In this document: one piece after another, positions 1 through 6,600 of the stretch
Numbering within the stretch: position 1 is the stretch's first letter
Layout of the letters: each line of letters opens with the position of its first letter
DNA from: Candidatus Methanoperedens sp.
GTDB taxonomy: Archaea; Halobacteriota; Methanosarcinia; Methanosarcinales; Methanoperedenaceae
NCBI GenBank assembly: GCA_026552835.1
Contig: JAPMTY010000120.1
Coordinates: 1 to 13,940 of the forward strand
DNA: 13,940 nucleotides
Direction of reading: 5' to 3'
The notes under the pieces: model-generated
What the model was told of the DNA's origin: nothing
What the model saw: the letters and a program-made list of their open reading frames with translations, nothing else
Database searches by the model: none
Translations under genes and position numbers: made by a program

Positions 1-159
1 ATAAGTGAAAACACAAGATAAGTGAAAACACAAGATAAGTGAAAACACAAGATAAGTGAAAACACAAGATAAGTGAAAACACAAGATAAGTGAAAACACA
101 AGATAAGTGAAAACACAAGATAAGTGAAAATAATGCAAGATAAGTGAAAATAATGCAAG
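1..159. repeat. Perfect 17-bp tandem array with two 20-bp variant units
   Basis: Seven exact head-to-tail copies of the 17-bp unit ATAAGTGAAAACACAAG occupy 1-119. Two exact copies of a 20-bp variant, ATAAGTGAAAATAATGCAAG, follow at 120-139 and 140-159. The next ATAAG (160-164) runs straight into the ribosome-binding site of the downstream gene. The array is open at the left edge, so the true copy number is at least nine. The period is not a multiple of three and each reading frame meets stops, so it is not coding. There are no unique spacers, so it is not CRISPR. Identical copies imply recent expansion or active homogenisation. Arrays like this beside genes are a hallmark of Borg elements; the role here is unknown. 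Confidence 0.97.
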
Positions 160-177
160 ATAAGGAGAGTAGAAAAC

Positions 178-1554
178 ATGAAATCAATAATACTTGCAGG
201 AGGTTCTGGAACGCGTCTGTGGCCTCTTAGTAGAGAAAAATATCCAAAACAATTTTTAAAATTGGGCAAGATGTCATTGTTCCAGAGTACAGTAGAAAGA
301 TGTCTCGATATATCAAATATCAAAGACATATTAGTAGTAACTAATGATTCTCAGAAATTTCTCGTGATTGGACAAATAAAAGAACTTGGACTTAGCATCC
401 CAGATGAGAATGTTCTCGTAGAACCAAAAGGAAGGAATACGTTGCCAGCAATATGCTTTGGAATAAAGGAGATTGAAAAAAGAAGTGGAAGATCTATAGT
501 GGGAGTTTTCCCATCTGATCATATACTTGAGAGAGGTGCTATGGGAACAATTGCAAATGCTGAAACATTGGCATCTGAATATCTTGTAACATTTGGGATA
601 ACACCAAGCTCTCCACACACTGGCTATGGATACATAAGTCTGTCAGAACCAATAGGAGTTGGATACAAGGTATCAGAATTCAGAGAAAAGCCAAAGGTTG
701 AAGATGCCATAAAATTTATTGCCGAGGGATGTTTGTGGAATAGCGGAATGTTCCTATTTGATACGTCAATATTTTCTTCAGAGCTAAAAAATTATGAACC
801 TGAAATTTTTCGGTTATTCGATAGCTCTGATAATATAAAAGATATATATGGCAGTGTCACACCTACTTCTGTAGACTATGGTGTCATGGAAAAATCAGAT
901 CGCGTTTCTGTTGTTAGACTCAGTGAAAGGTGGAGTGACCTTGGAAATTTCGATGCAATATACGATGAATTTGAAAAAGATGATTCCAGAAATGTGGTAT
1001 TCGATTGTAGTAATGCTATAATTGGTTCAAAGAATAATCTGGTATATTCTAGGTCAAATAAGCTTGTATCTCTTATTGATACCAATAACATGATAGTTGT
1101 AGATACAGATGATGCGCTATTAATATGTCCAAGAAACAGTAGCCAAAAGGTAAAAGAAGTTGTAACAAGCCTCAAAGATAAGAATGATGAAAGAGCTTAT
1201 CTTCACAATACGGTATACAAACCGTGGGGCTCATATACAACTCTTGAAAAATCGGAAACGCACAAGATAAAAAATATAATAGTCATGCCAGAAAAGAAGC
1301 TGAGTCTTCAGTTACACTACCACAGAAATGAACACTGGGCCGTTGTAAAGGGTATAGCACTTGTCCATGTGGATGATAAAGAGTTCTTCCTGAGGACAGG
1401 GGAAAGTACATATATAAAAGAAGGCATAAAACACAGATTGTCTAATCCTGGAAGGATCCCTCTTGAAATCATAGAGATCCAGCTTGGAGAGGTTGTAGAT
1501 GAGAATGACATAGTTAGAATTGAGGATGACTACGGAAGATGCTTGGCTAGTTAA
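178..1554 (+). CDS. manC: Mannose-1-phosphate guanylyltransferase / mannose-6-phosphate isomerase (bifunctional, type II)
   Basis: This enzyme makes GDP-mannose from mannose-1-phosphate and GTP in the cytoplasm and probably also interconverts fructose-6-P and mannose-6-P. At 458 aa it is the usual length for the bifunctional ManC/AlgA family. Residues 7-26 hold the nucleotidyltransferase signature (AGGSGTRLWPLSREKYPKQF). Further motifs are FPSDH at 111-115, FREKP at 168-172, WNSGMF at 187-192 and WSDLGNFDA at 252-260. The C-terminal cupin isomerase domain has KPWGSY at 348-353, the zinc-site motif QLHYHRNEHW at 378-387, HR at 419-420 and EDDYGR at 449-454. All key motifs are intact. The ATG follows AAGGAGAG (162-169), which arises directly from the end of the tandem array. 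The DUF47 gene follows after 76 bp and may share a transcript. GDP-mannose would feed surface glycan or N-glycan synthesis, which fits the sequon-rich secreted proteins downstream. Confidence 0.95.
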   Translation: MKSIILAGGSGTRLWPLSREKYPKQFLKLGKMSLFQSTVERCLDISNIKDILVVTNDSQKFLVIGQIKELGLSIPDENVLVEPKGRNTLPAICFGIKEIEKRSGRSIVGVFPSDHILERGAMGTIANAETLASEYLVTFGITPSSPHTGYGYISLSEPIGVGYKVSEFREKPKVEDAIKFIAEGCLWNSGMFLFDTSIFSSELKNYEPEIFRLFDSSDNIKDIYGSVTPTSVDYGVMEKSDRVSVVRLSERWSDLGNFDAIYDEFEKDDSRNVVFDCSNAIIGSKNNLVYSRSNKLVSLIDTNNMIVVDTDDALLICPRNSSQKVKEVVTSLKDKNDERAYLHNTVYKPWGSYTTLEKSETHKIKNIIVMPEKKLSLQLHYHRNEHWAVVKGIALVHVDDKEFFLRTGESTYIKEGIKHRLSNPGRIPLEIIEIQLGEVVDENDIVRIEDDYGRCLAS

Positions 1555-1606
1555 AAGAAGTGCTTCCTGCAACTTTCCAGATTTGATAGATGGTATGTCA
1601 AAATGA

Positions 1607-1618
1607 CGGTATATACCG
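1607..1618. promoter_or_regulatory. 12-bp perfect palindrome touching the ribosome-binding site
   Basis: CGGTATATACCG is a perfect palindrome whose last G is the first base of the GGAG ribosome-binding site (1618-1621) of the DUF47 gene. It could be an operator for a dimeric repressor. In RNA it could form a short hairpin that hides the ribosome site. The sequence shows the symmetry only; the function is inferred. Confidence 0.4.
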
Positions 1619-1630
1619 GAGAAAAATATT

Positions 1631-2260
1631 ATGGGACTTAAAGAGTGGCTTATTCCACAGGATAAACATTTTTTCGATATGCTTGAGGATGAGTCGAGCA
1701 ATGTACTTAGTGCGTCTGAGGCATTGCTTGACATGATTAAAAATTATGAAAATACGAAAGAAAAGCAGAAAAGGATAAAGGATATAGAACATAGTGGGGA
1801 TAGCATTGTCCATGAAATTTTTGAAGAACTTAACAAGAATTTCATAACACCGATTGATCATGAGGATATATCATCACTTGCATCTGCATTTGATGATGTA
1901 TTGGATCTTATAGACGGTGTTGCAACACGTCTTGTATTGTACGAGATCGAAAAACCAGCAGATGGCATGATAAGATTGGTGGAAATTCTTTCAGAGCAGA
2001 CAGGAGAATTGGATAATGCCATGATGGGATTGCGTAATATCAAAGATTCTAAAGAAATAGAAAGAAGATGTATAGAAGTCAATAGACTTGAAAATATTGC
2101 AGACGATATTTACAAAAATGCTGTCGCAAAACTATTTAAGACAAAAGATGCAATAGAAATAATGAAATTAAAAGAGATCTATGAATGTCTTGAACAAGCA
2201 ACTGATATGTGTGAAGATGCTGCTAATGTGATCAGCGATATTGTTGTGAAAAATAGTTAA
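1631..2260 (+). CDS. DUF47 / PhoU-like phosphate transport regulator
   Basis: A 209-aa all-helical protein of the DUF47 (TIGR00153) family, distant relatives of PhoU. The family opening is clear: GLKEWLIPQDKHFFDMLEDE at residues 2-21. Family members are about 205-220 aa, so this one is full length. Acidic helix-bundle residues that bind metal in PhoU-like proteins are plausible around HSGDSIVHEIFEELNKNF and ITPIDHEDI (roughly residues 54-82). Members normally sit beside a PiT-type inorganic phosphate transporter and are thought to modulate it. Here the partner is only a 24-codon remnant starting 27 bp downstream, so this regulator appears orphaned. The start is supported by GGAG at 1618-1621. 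No membrane segment is visible, so it is cytoplasmic. Confidence 0.9.
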   Translation: MGLKEWLIPQDKHFFDMLEDESSNVLSASEALLDMIKNYENTKEKQKRIKDIEHSGDSIVHEIFEELNKNFITPIDHEDISSLASAFDDVLDLIDGVATRLVLYEIEKPADGMIRLVEILSEQTGELDNAMMGLRNIKDSKEIERRCIEVNRLENIADDIYKNAVAKLFKTKDAIEIMKLKEIYECLEQATDMCEDAANVISDIVVKNS

Positions 2261-2287
2261 ATCAACAATAAAATTGGATAGGAAATT

Positions 2288-2362
2288 ATGCAAAAATTTA
2301 TAATTTTAACTATAATAATGGCACTATTATTCGATTTCATAAATGGTTTTCACGAAACATGA
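2288..2362 (+). pseudogene. Truncated 5' end of a PiT-family phosphate transporter
   Basis: The ATG at 2288 opens a 24-codon frame ending at TGA 2360-2362. Its product contains ALLFDFINGFHET, which matches the N-terminal signature of PiT phosphate permeases (first membrane helix, FDFxNGFHDxAN). It lies directly after the DUF47 gene, where PiT is normally encoded, and has a plausible ribosome site (GGATAGGA, 2276-2283). The remaining roughly 300-plus codons expected for PiT are absent. I read this as a relic left after deletion of the transporter rather than a functional peptide. Confidence 0.75.
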
Positions 2363-2384
2363 AAAAAATAACGAACGATAGACT

Positions 2385-2459
2385 GGTGCTATTGGAGACA
2401 ATAGCAATATTGCTGGTACCGCATGAGTTGGCCACATTGGCCTATTCTTTGGTACCTAG
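2385..2459 (+). pseudogene. Second decayed coding fragment, possibly the C-terminal end of a rhomboid-like protein
   Basis: In one frame this stretch reads GAIGDNSNIAGTA, a stop (2424-2426), VGHIGLFFGT, then a stop. The composition (small residues, A-x-V-G-H-x-G-x-x-F-G) faintly recalls the last membrane helix of rhomboid proteases, which carries an AHxGG motif. The similarity is short and unverified. The fragment shows coding-like character broken by a stop, between the PiT relic and the next intact gene. Confidence 0.22.
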
Positions 2460-2519
2460 AAATGTATACGAAAATAGACAGTGTGGCATAAATCTAAAAA
2501 ATAAAAATGAGATGAGACT

Positions 2520-3899
2520 ATGAAAATAGAAAAAATGAGAAAAATGTTGACAGTATTGGAAATATTGGTCATATTGGTAATGTTTACGAATCTTACTTCT
2601 GCAGCGATTAATCCGCCAACAAATGTAAAAAGTTCTTTGTCTGGGACATCATTGACTGTGAGCTGGACAGTGGCTACTGGTGCGACACAATATAGAGTAC
2701 ATATATATGTAAACTCTGAGACAACTCAAAGAAGTGCGTTGACAAAATATGTCAATGGAACAAGTGTAGTGATACAAGTACCATCGGCTACAGATTGCTA
2801 TACTGCACATGTTAGGACATGGTTACCCAGCCAGAGTACTAATTCTGCAATATCAAATAAGGTGTGTGGCGTTGCATCAACTCCAATCCCAACTCCAATC
2901 CAAACGTCTACACCAACCCCAACCCCAACAGATATTCCTGATGCTACCCCTCCAGATAACATAAATAATTTGCATAATACGAGCTATGCGCCAGATCATA
3001 TTGATTGGAAATGGACAAATCCAACTAATCCAGATTTTGAACAAGTAGACATTTACATCAATGGAATATTTAAGGTTAGTATTACAGATGGAATTGAAAC
3101 ATATACAGCTACTGGACTAAAATCTGATACAAGCTACGAAATAGGTACACACACTTTAGATATATCAGGAAATGTTAATAATACATGGAAAAATGCCACT
3201 GCGAGAACTGCAAAATTGCCAGCAGAATTGTCCACAATAAGATTTATAACTATTGGAGATACGCATATTACGAGCAATATAACTACAGACCAGTATAAGA
3301 GGTTTACAAGAGCAATCAGTTATGTAAATAACAGAACAGACATAGACTTTGTTGTACAAATGGGAGACATAGTTGATAGCGGATCTGATTCCACCTATAC
3401 TGTAGCCAAATCAATTATAAGCAAATTGAAGGTGCCTTATTACGTGCTCGAAGGAAATCACGGTTCCGGTTCATACTTTACAAAATATTTTGGTAAAGAT
3501 GAACATATGGAATATTTCCCAGATGCCAATGGTTACCAGATGATATTCCCGGCATATAATAGCGGTAATTGGTCATTCAATTATAGCAAAGCAGATAAGA
3601 ATAGACCGACAATAATATTCAATCATGGACAGGTGCAACCAAAGCCTGGTGGAATATCATGCATTAATGACTGGGGAAGTTATTATTCGTATGCTTGTAG
3701 TATGAGATCAGAAGTTGATAAGTTCACCAAACTGCTAGGTTTTTATGATGGACATGTGCATAGCGGCACTCATCAAGTTATTAACGGTAGACTATTTGTA
3801 ACTGAAGACAACCTAGGAGGAAATGGTGCCTATTCAGATTATATTGGTCTTACAGTAATACAAAATGGAGTAGTGACTTATACAACAGTCCGCTATTAG
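2520..3899 (+). CDS. Secreted two-FN3 calcineurin-like metallophosphoesterase (variant GNHG motif)
   Basis: A 459-aa exported protein. It has a hydrophobic signal segment at residues 11-28 (cleavage near TSAA-IN) and a fibronectin-type-III domain at about 31-117. A Pro/Thr linker (TPIPTPIQTSTPTPTPTDIP, 121-140) leads to a second FN3-like module at about 143-231. The metallophosphoesterase domain spans about 239-459, with motifs GDTH (246-249), MGDIVD (281-286), GNHG (312-315), NHG (368-370) and GHVH (411-414). The usual acidic residue of GNH[D/E] is glycine here, although the metal-ligand Asn and the His remain; the paralogue next door keeps GNHD. Activity may therefore be altered. The likely role is extracellular hydrolysis of phosphate esters; the substrate is unknown. 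The start ATG has only a weak GATGAGA upstream. An in-frame ATG at 2535 is an alternative. Confidence 0.85.
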   Translation: MKIEKMRKMLTVLEILVILVMFTNLTSAAINPPTNVKSSLSGTSLTVSWTVATGATQYRVHIYVNSETTQRSALTKYVNGTSVVIQVPSATDCYTAHVRTWLPSQSTNSAISNKVCGVASTPIPTPIQTSTPTPTPTDIPDATPPDNINNLHNTSYAPDHIDWKWTNPTNPDFEQVDIYINGIFKVSITDGIETYTATGLKSDTSYEIGTHTLDISGNVNNTWKNATARTAKLPAELSTIRFITIGDTHITSNITTDQYKRFTRAISYVNNRTDIDFVVQMGDIVDSGSDSTYTVAKSIISKLKVPYYVLEGNHGSGSYFTKYFGKDEHMEYFPDANGYQMIFPAYNSGNWSFNYSKADKNRPTIIFNHGQVQPKPGGISCINDWGSYYSYACSMRSEVDKFTKLLGFYDGHVHSGTHQVINGRLFVTEDNLGGNGAYSDYIGLTVIQNGVVTYTTVRY

Positions 3900-3912
3900 A
3901 CTAAAATATATT

Positions 3913-3943
3913 AAAATATGGTAAAAACATATTTTTATTTTTT
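3913..3943 (+). terminator. Hairpin plus T-rich terminator after first phosphoesterase
   Basis: AAAATATG (3913-3920) pairs with CATATTTT (3928-3935) around a 7-nt loop, followed by an almost pure T stretch to 3942. It begins 13 bp after the stop codon. T-tracts alone can terminate archaeal transcription, so this is a credible end for the first phosphoesterase transcript. Confidence 0.55.
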
Positions 3944-3984
3944 CTAAAGACTATGTGAGAGATCACTTAGTAGGAAATTAAATA

Positions 3985-3999
3985 CTTCAAATATATAAA
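3985..3999 (+). promoter_or_regulatory. Archaeal-type TATA promoter for second phosphoesterase
   Basis: TATATAAA at 3992-3999 lies about 35 bp before the ATG at 4034. Transcription starting some 25 bp downstream of the box would fall near 4020, giving a short leader. That would place the TTG at 4007 outside the mRNA. Confidence 0.5.
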
Positions 4000-4022
4000 A
4001 AATGGATTGTGGAAAATTATAG

Positions 4023-4027
4023 AAGGT
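4023..4027 (+). promoter_or_regulatory. Ribosome-binding site that decides the start at 4034
   Basis: AAGGT sits six bases before the ATG at 4034, while the upstream TTG at 4007 has no ribosome site. The signal peptide also begins cleanly at the ATG. Confidence 0.5.
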
Positions 4028-4033
4028 AATAAA

Positions 4034-5095
4034 ATGGTGAAAAAAGTTGATATACGTAATACGACAATAATGTGGATAATGTTAATGGTATTTATAGTTA
4101 CGCCGGCAGTTGCAGATTCAACACCGCCTGCGAGTGTTAGCAATTTGCATATGATAAACCGAGGAACAAATTATATAAATTGGGGATGGGCAGACCCAAC
4201 AACTTCAGATTTTAATCATGTAGATGTATACATCAATGGAGTGTATAAAGGCGGTGTTCTAAAAGGAATTAAACATTATAACACAACGAGTCTGATTCCC
4301 AATAATCCATATACGATAATCACACAAACTGTAGATAATTCTGGAAACATCAATCAGACATGGAAGACAAATACACAAACTACGAAAGTAGATGCAAGTA
4401 GCCATGTCGCATCTGGTATGATAAGATTTATGACTGTTGGAGATCCACATCTTACAAGCGATACAAGCACTGACCCATATAAGAGATTTACAAGAGCTGT
4501 CAATTATATAAACGGCAGATCAGATGTGGACTTTATGGTTGTAATGGGAGATATAGTTGATAGTGCATCATCTACAAATTTTGGTGTTGCTAAGGCTCTC
4601 TTGAGCAAATTGAATAAACCATATTACATAGTTCCTGGGAATCACGATCTTGGTTCGTCTATATCAAAATTTGAAGGATATTTTGGATCTGCAGAACGTG
4701 TTGTAAATATTAATGGTTATCAATTAATATTTGTGAGCATTAAGAAAGATGCAAGTGGTAATAACCACTGGTCATTTGACTATAGTCGTGCGGACAAGAG
4801 TAAACCAACAGTAATATTCAATCATGGTCCTGTACAACCAAAAGGTACGGTATCGTGTACTAGTGGCTGGGGTGCCTATTATGGATATGCGTGTGACATG
4901 AAGAAAGATGTCGATAGCTTTGCTAAATTGTTGGGATACTATAATGGACATGTTCATATTGGAACAAATCAATTGATAAGAGGAGAAAGATATGTCACAG
5001 AGGACAATCTAGGAGGGAATGGTGCAGACTCTAACTATATTGGTTATACGAAAATAGTGAACGGAGTGCTGACATATAGTAAGGTGTTATATTAA
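4034..5095 (+). CDS. Secreted FN3 + calcineurin-like metallophosphoesterase (canonical motifs)
   Basis: A 353-aa paralogue of the upstream phosphoesterase, with one FN3-like module instead of two. It has a signal peptide at residues 1-28 (cleavage after AVA) and the FN3-like module at about 30-118. The phosphoesterase domain at about 129-353 has GDPH (136-139), MGDIVD (171-176), GNHD (202-205), NHG (263-265) and GHVH (305-308). All metal-site motifs are canonical, so this copy should be the catalytically competent one. Closely matching segments such as PYKRFTRAVNYIN, DNLGGNGA and the FN3 pattern VDVYINGVYK mark a tandem duplication with later divergence. I prefer the ATG at 4034 to a TTG at 4007 because of the AAGGT site and the upstream TATA box. 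It has its own promoter and lies 56 bp upstream of the glycosidase gene, which may be co-transcribed. The substrate is unknown; an extracellular phosphomonoester or phosphodiester is likely. Confidence 0.87.
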   Translation: MVKKVDIRNTTIMWIMLMVFIVTPAVADSTPPASVSNLHMINRGTNYINWGWADPTTSDFNHVDVYINGVYKGGVLKGIKHYNTTSLIPNNPYTIITQTVDNSGNINQTWKTNTQTTKVDASSHVASGMIRFMTVGDPHLTSDTSTDPYKRFTRAVNYINGRSDVDFMVVMGDIVDSASSTNFGVAKALLSKLNKPYYIVPGNHDLGSSISKFEGYFGSAERVVNINGYQLIFVSIKKDASGNNHWSFDYSRADKSKPTVIFNHGPVQPKGTVSCTSGWGAYYGYACDMKKDVDSFAKLLGYYNGHVHIGTNQLIRGERYVTEDNLGGNGADSNYIGYTKIVNGVLTYSKVLY

Positions 5096-5151
5096 AGTTG
5101 AAAAACTTGTATGAAAAAAAGAATGAAGAATAAAAAGGATGGTATGTAAAA

Positions 5152-6231
5152 ATGAAAACGATAAGAAATATATCTATTATTATGATATCAATACTAGGAA
5201 TAGCGATATTATTTGCAAATGGACTAATATTGCCTGTTTCAGAATTGACAACTATATCCGCTGCTACATATCAAACTACAAATTCTTCTACATCTTCTTT
5301 GGGAGTGTTTTACTATTCTTGGGGTGGAGGAAATGCAGAAGTTTCACCGACTAATACTTGGAGATATTGGTCAGATGATGGACATAATCCGCCAAATACT
5401 TGGGCAAGTAATTATTTACCAGATTATGTACCAGGATTTAACCCTAATAAAGATTTGTACTCGGCAAAAGATACAAACGTGATAAAATGGCAACTTGGAT
5501 TAATGAAAAAATCTGGTATAAATTTTGTAATATCATCATGGTGGGGACAAAATCATTATACAGACCAGGCATTGGATATAATATTTAATAAAGTAATGCC
5601 AGACCCAAGCAATCCATATCCAGATGCCAAATTTGCAATATATTATGAAAAAGAAGGATTTGCTAACGTCTCAAAATCTGAGATAATTAGCGATATCAAT
5701 TATATAAAGAACAAATATATGAGTTCTCGTTATTATTACACAATTGATGGAAGACCTGTAGTGTTTGTATATAATACGGCAGGAGGATTATATGGAGAGA
5801 CAAATATACAAGAAGCTCAGAAGTGGAAAGAAGTAAGAGACGAAACTGGTATATACCTGGTTCTAAAAGTATTTGCAGATTATAAAAGCTATATTGGTTT
5901 ATCAGACAGTTGGCATCAATATTCGCCAGCAATGAATTATGATATTCAAGGTAATTATTCTGCTTTTGTAAGTCCAGGGTTTTATAAATGGAACGAGCAA
6001 CCAAGACTTGCAAGAGATAACTTTGTAAGATTTGAAAATGATATAAAGAATCTAAAAGATGCGAATGTACAATTCAAACTTATAGAGACTTGGAATGAGT
6101 GGGGAGAAGGAACTGGTATAGAACCTGCACAGAAGATTAATCATGATGATATTAATGGATTCTCTGAACTTGAACCATCGTATGGTACAAGATATGTAGA
6201 TATAATTGCAAAATACTTCAATCCAACTTGA
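5152..6231 (+). CDS. Secreted glycoside hydrolase, GH99/GH71-like (endo-alpha-mannosidase type)
   Basis: A 359-aa secreted (beta/alpha)-barrel protein. A signal/anchor helix spans residues 8-27, with cleavage possible near ISAA-TY (36-40). The barrel begins at GVFYYSWGGG (51-60) and continues through VISSWWGQNHY (127-136), FAIYYEKEG (161-169) and DGRPVVFVYN (199-208). It ends with ETWNEWGEGTGIEPA (312-326). That last motif matches the GH99 active-site strand (NEWxEGTxIEPA). Glu316 and Glu319 have the same three-residue spacing as the paired catalytic glutamates of characterised GH99 enzymes. Known members cleave alpha-mannosides (endo-alpha-1,2-mannosidase or mannanase). With the GDP-mannose enzyme at the start of the window, it may trim mannose-containing surface glycans; this is inference. 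The ATG follows AAGGATGG (5135-5142). Confidence 0.82.
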   Translation: MKTIRNISIIMISILGIAILFANGLILPVSELTTISAATYQTTNSSTSSLGVFYYSWGGGNAEVSPTNTWRYWSDDGHNPPNTWASNYLPDYVPGFNPNKDLYSAKDTNVIKWQLGLMKKSGINFVISSWWGQNHYTDQALDIIFNKVMPDPSNPYPDAKFAIYYEKEGFANVSKSEIISDINYIKNKYMSSRYYYTIDGRPVVFVYNTAGGLYGETNIQEAQKWKEVRDETGIYLVLKVFADYKSYIGLSDSWHQYSPAMNYDIQGNYSAFVSPGFYKWNEQPRLARDNFVRFENDIKNLKDANVQFKLIETWNEWGEGTGIEPAQKINHDDINGFSELEPSYGTRYVDIIAKYFNPT

Positions 6232-6382
6232 TAGATTTATAGAATTTTGGATATAATAAAGTTGGAGACTGCATATTTTTTGCAGATTTACAAAGATGCT
6301 ATACGACAGTGTTAGCAAATATATGCATGTATAATACTCAATAAGCGTAGGATTTAAAAGGAACATATCCTTAGCACGTGCG

Positions 6383-6403
6383 ATGCGCTTCTGGGGAGCG
6401 CAT
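6383..6403 (+). other. GC-rich 7-bp hairpin in AT-rich intergenic DNA
   Basis: ATGCGCT (6383-6389) and AGCGCAT (6397-6403) form a perfect 7-bp stem around the loop TCTGGGG, right after the 8-bp palindrome GCACGTGC (6374-6381). There is no T-tract, so it is not a standard terminator. A structured RNA or protein-binding site is possible. Confidence 0.35.
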
Positions 6404-6539
6404 TTACACTATATGTACATAAAAACTAAAGATAAAATAATATTGATAATGACACAGAAACACATCATATATTAGGATATGCAGACATTTCTATGGAATA
6501 TAAAAATGTTATTATACAATTGATGTTCCAAGTGACATC

Positions 6540-6586
6540 TGCACAGTGTCTGTACATGTCTGTGCATGTCTAAACATTTCTGTTAT
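6540..6586. promoter_or_regulatory. Operator-like element: 10-bp phased direct repeats plus inverted repeat
   Basis: Three close copies and one degenerate copy of a 10-bp unit run head to tail: TGTCTGTACA (6547-6556), TGTCTGTGCA (6557-6566), TGTCTAAACA (6567-6576) and TTTCTGTTAT (6577-6586). One turn of DNA per unit puts all copies on the same helix face. Overlapping them is an inverted repeat TGCACAG (6540-6546) / CTGTGCA (6560-6566). The element ends one base before the BRE-like GGAAAG, the position expected of an archaeal activator or repressor site. Confidence 0.5.
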
Positions 6587-6600
6587 GGAAAGCTTATATA
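6587..6600 (+). promoter_or_regulatory. BRE/TATA promoter of the small membrane protein gene
   Basis: GGAAAG (BRE-like, 6587-6592) followed by CTTATATA (TATA box, 6593-6600) is a good archaeal core promoter. Predicted initiation near 6622 would give a leader of about 190 nt before the ATG at 6812, long for an archaeon and containing the hairpins described above. Confidence 0.55.

Noticed and set aside
1..159. CRISPR array
   Set aside because: The 17-bp units are directly adjacent with no unique spacers and are shorter than CRISPR repeats.
4007..4033. TTG start extending the second phosphoesterase by nine codons
   Set aside because: It has no ribosome site, is probably upstream of the transcription start set by the TATA box at 3992, and would place extra residues before a clean signal peptide.
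5139..5354. 71-codon + strand frame overlapping the GH99-like gene start
   Set aside because: It is a shadow frame of the glycosidase with biased composition and no recognisable features.
6052..6366. 104-codon minus-strand frame across the GH99 3' end
   Set aside because: It has low-complexity Tyr/Ile/Leu/Ser content typical of antisense AT-rich DNA and no start signals.
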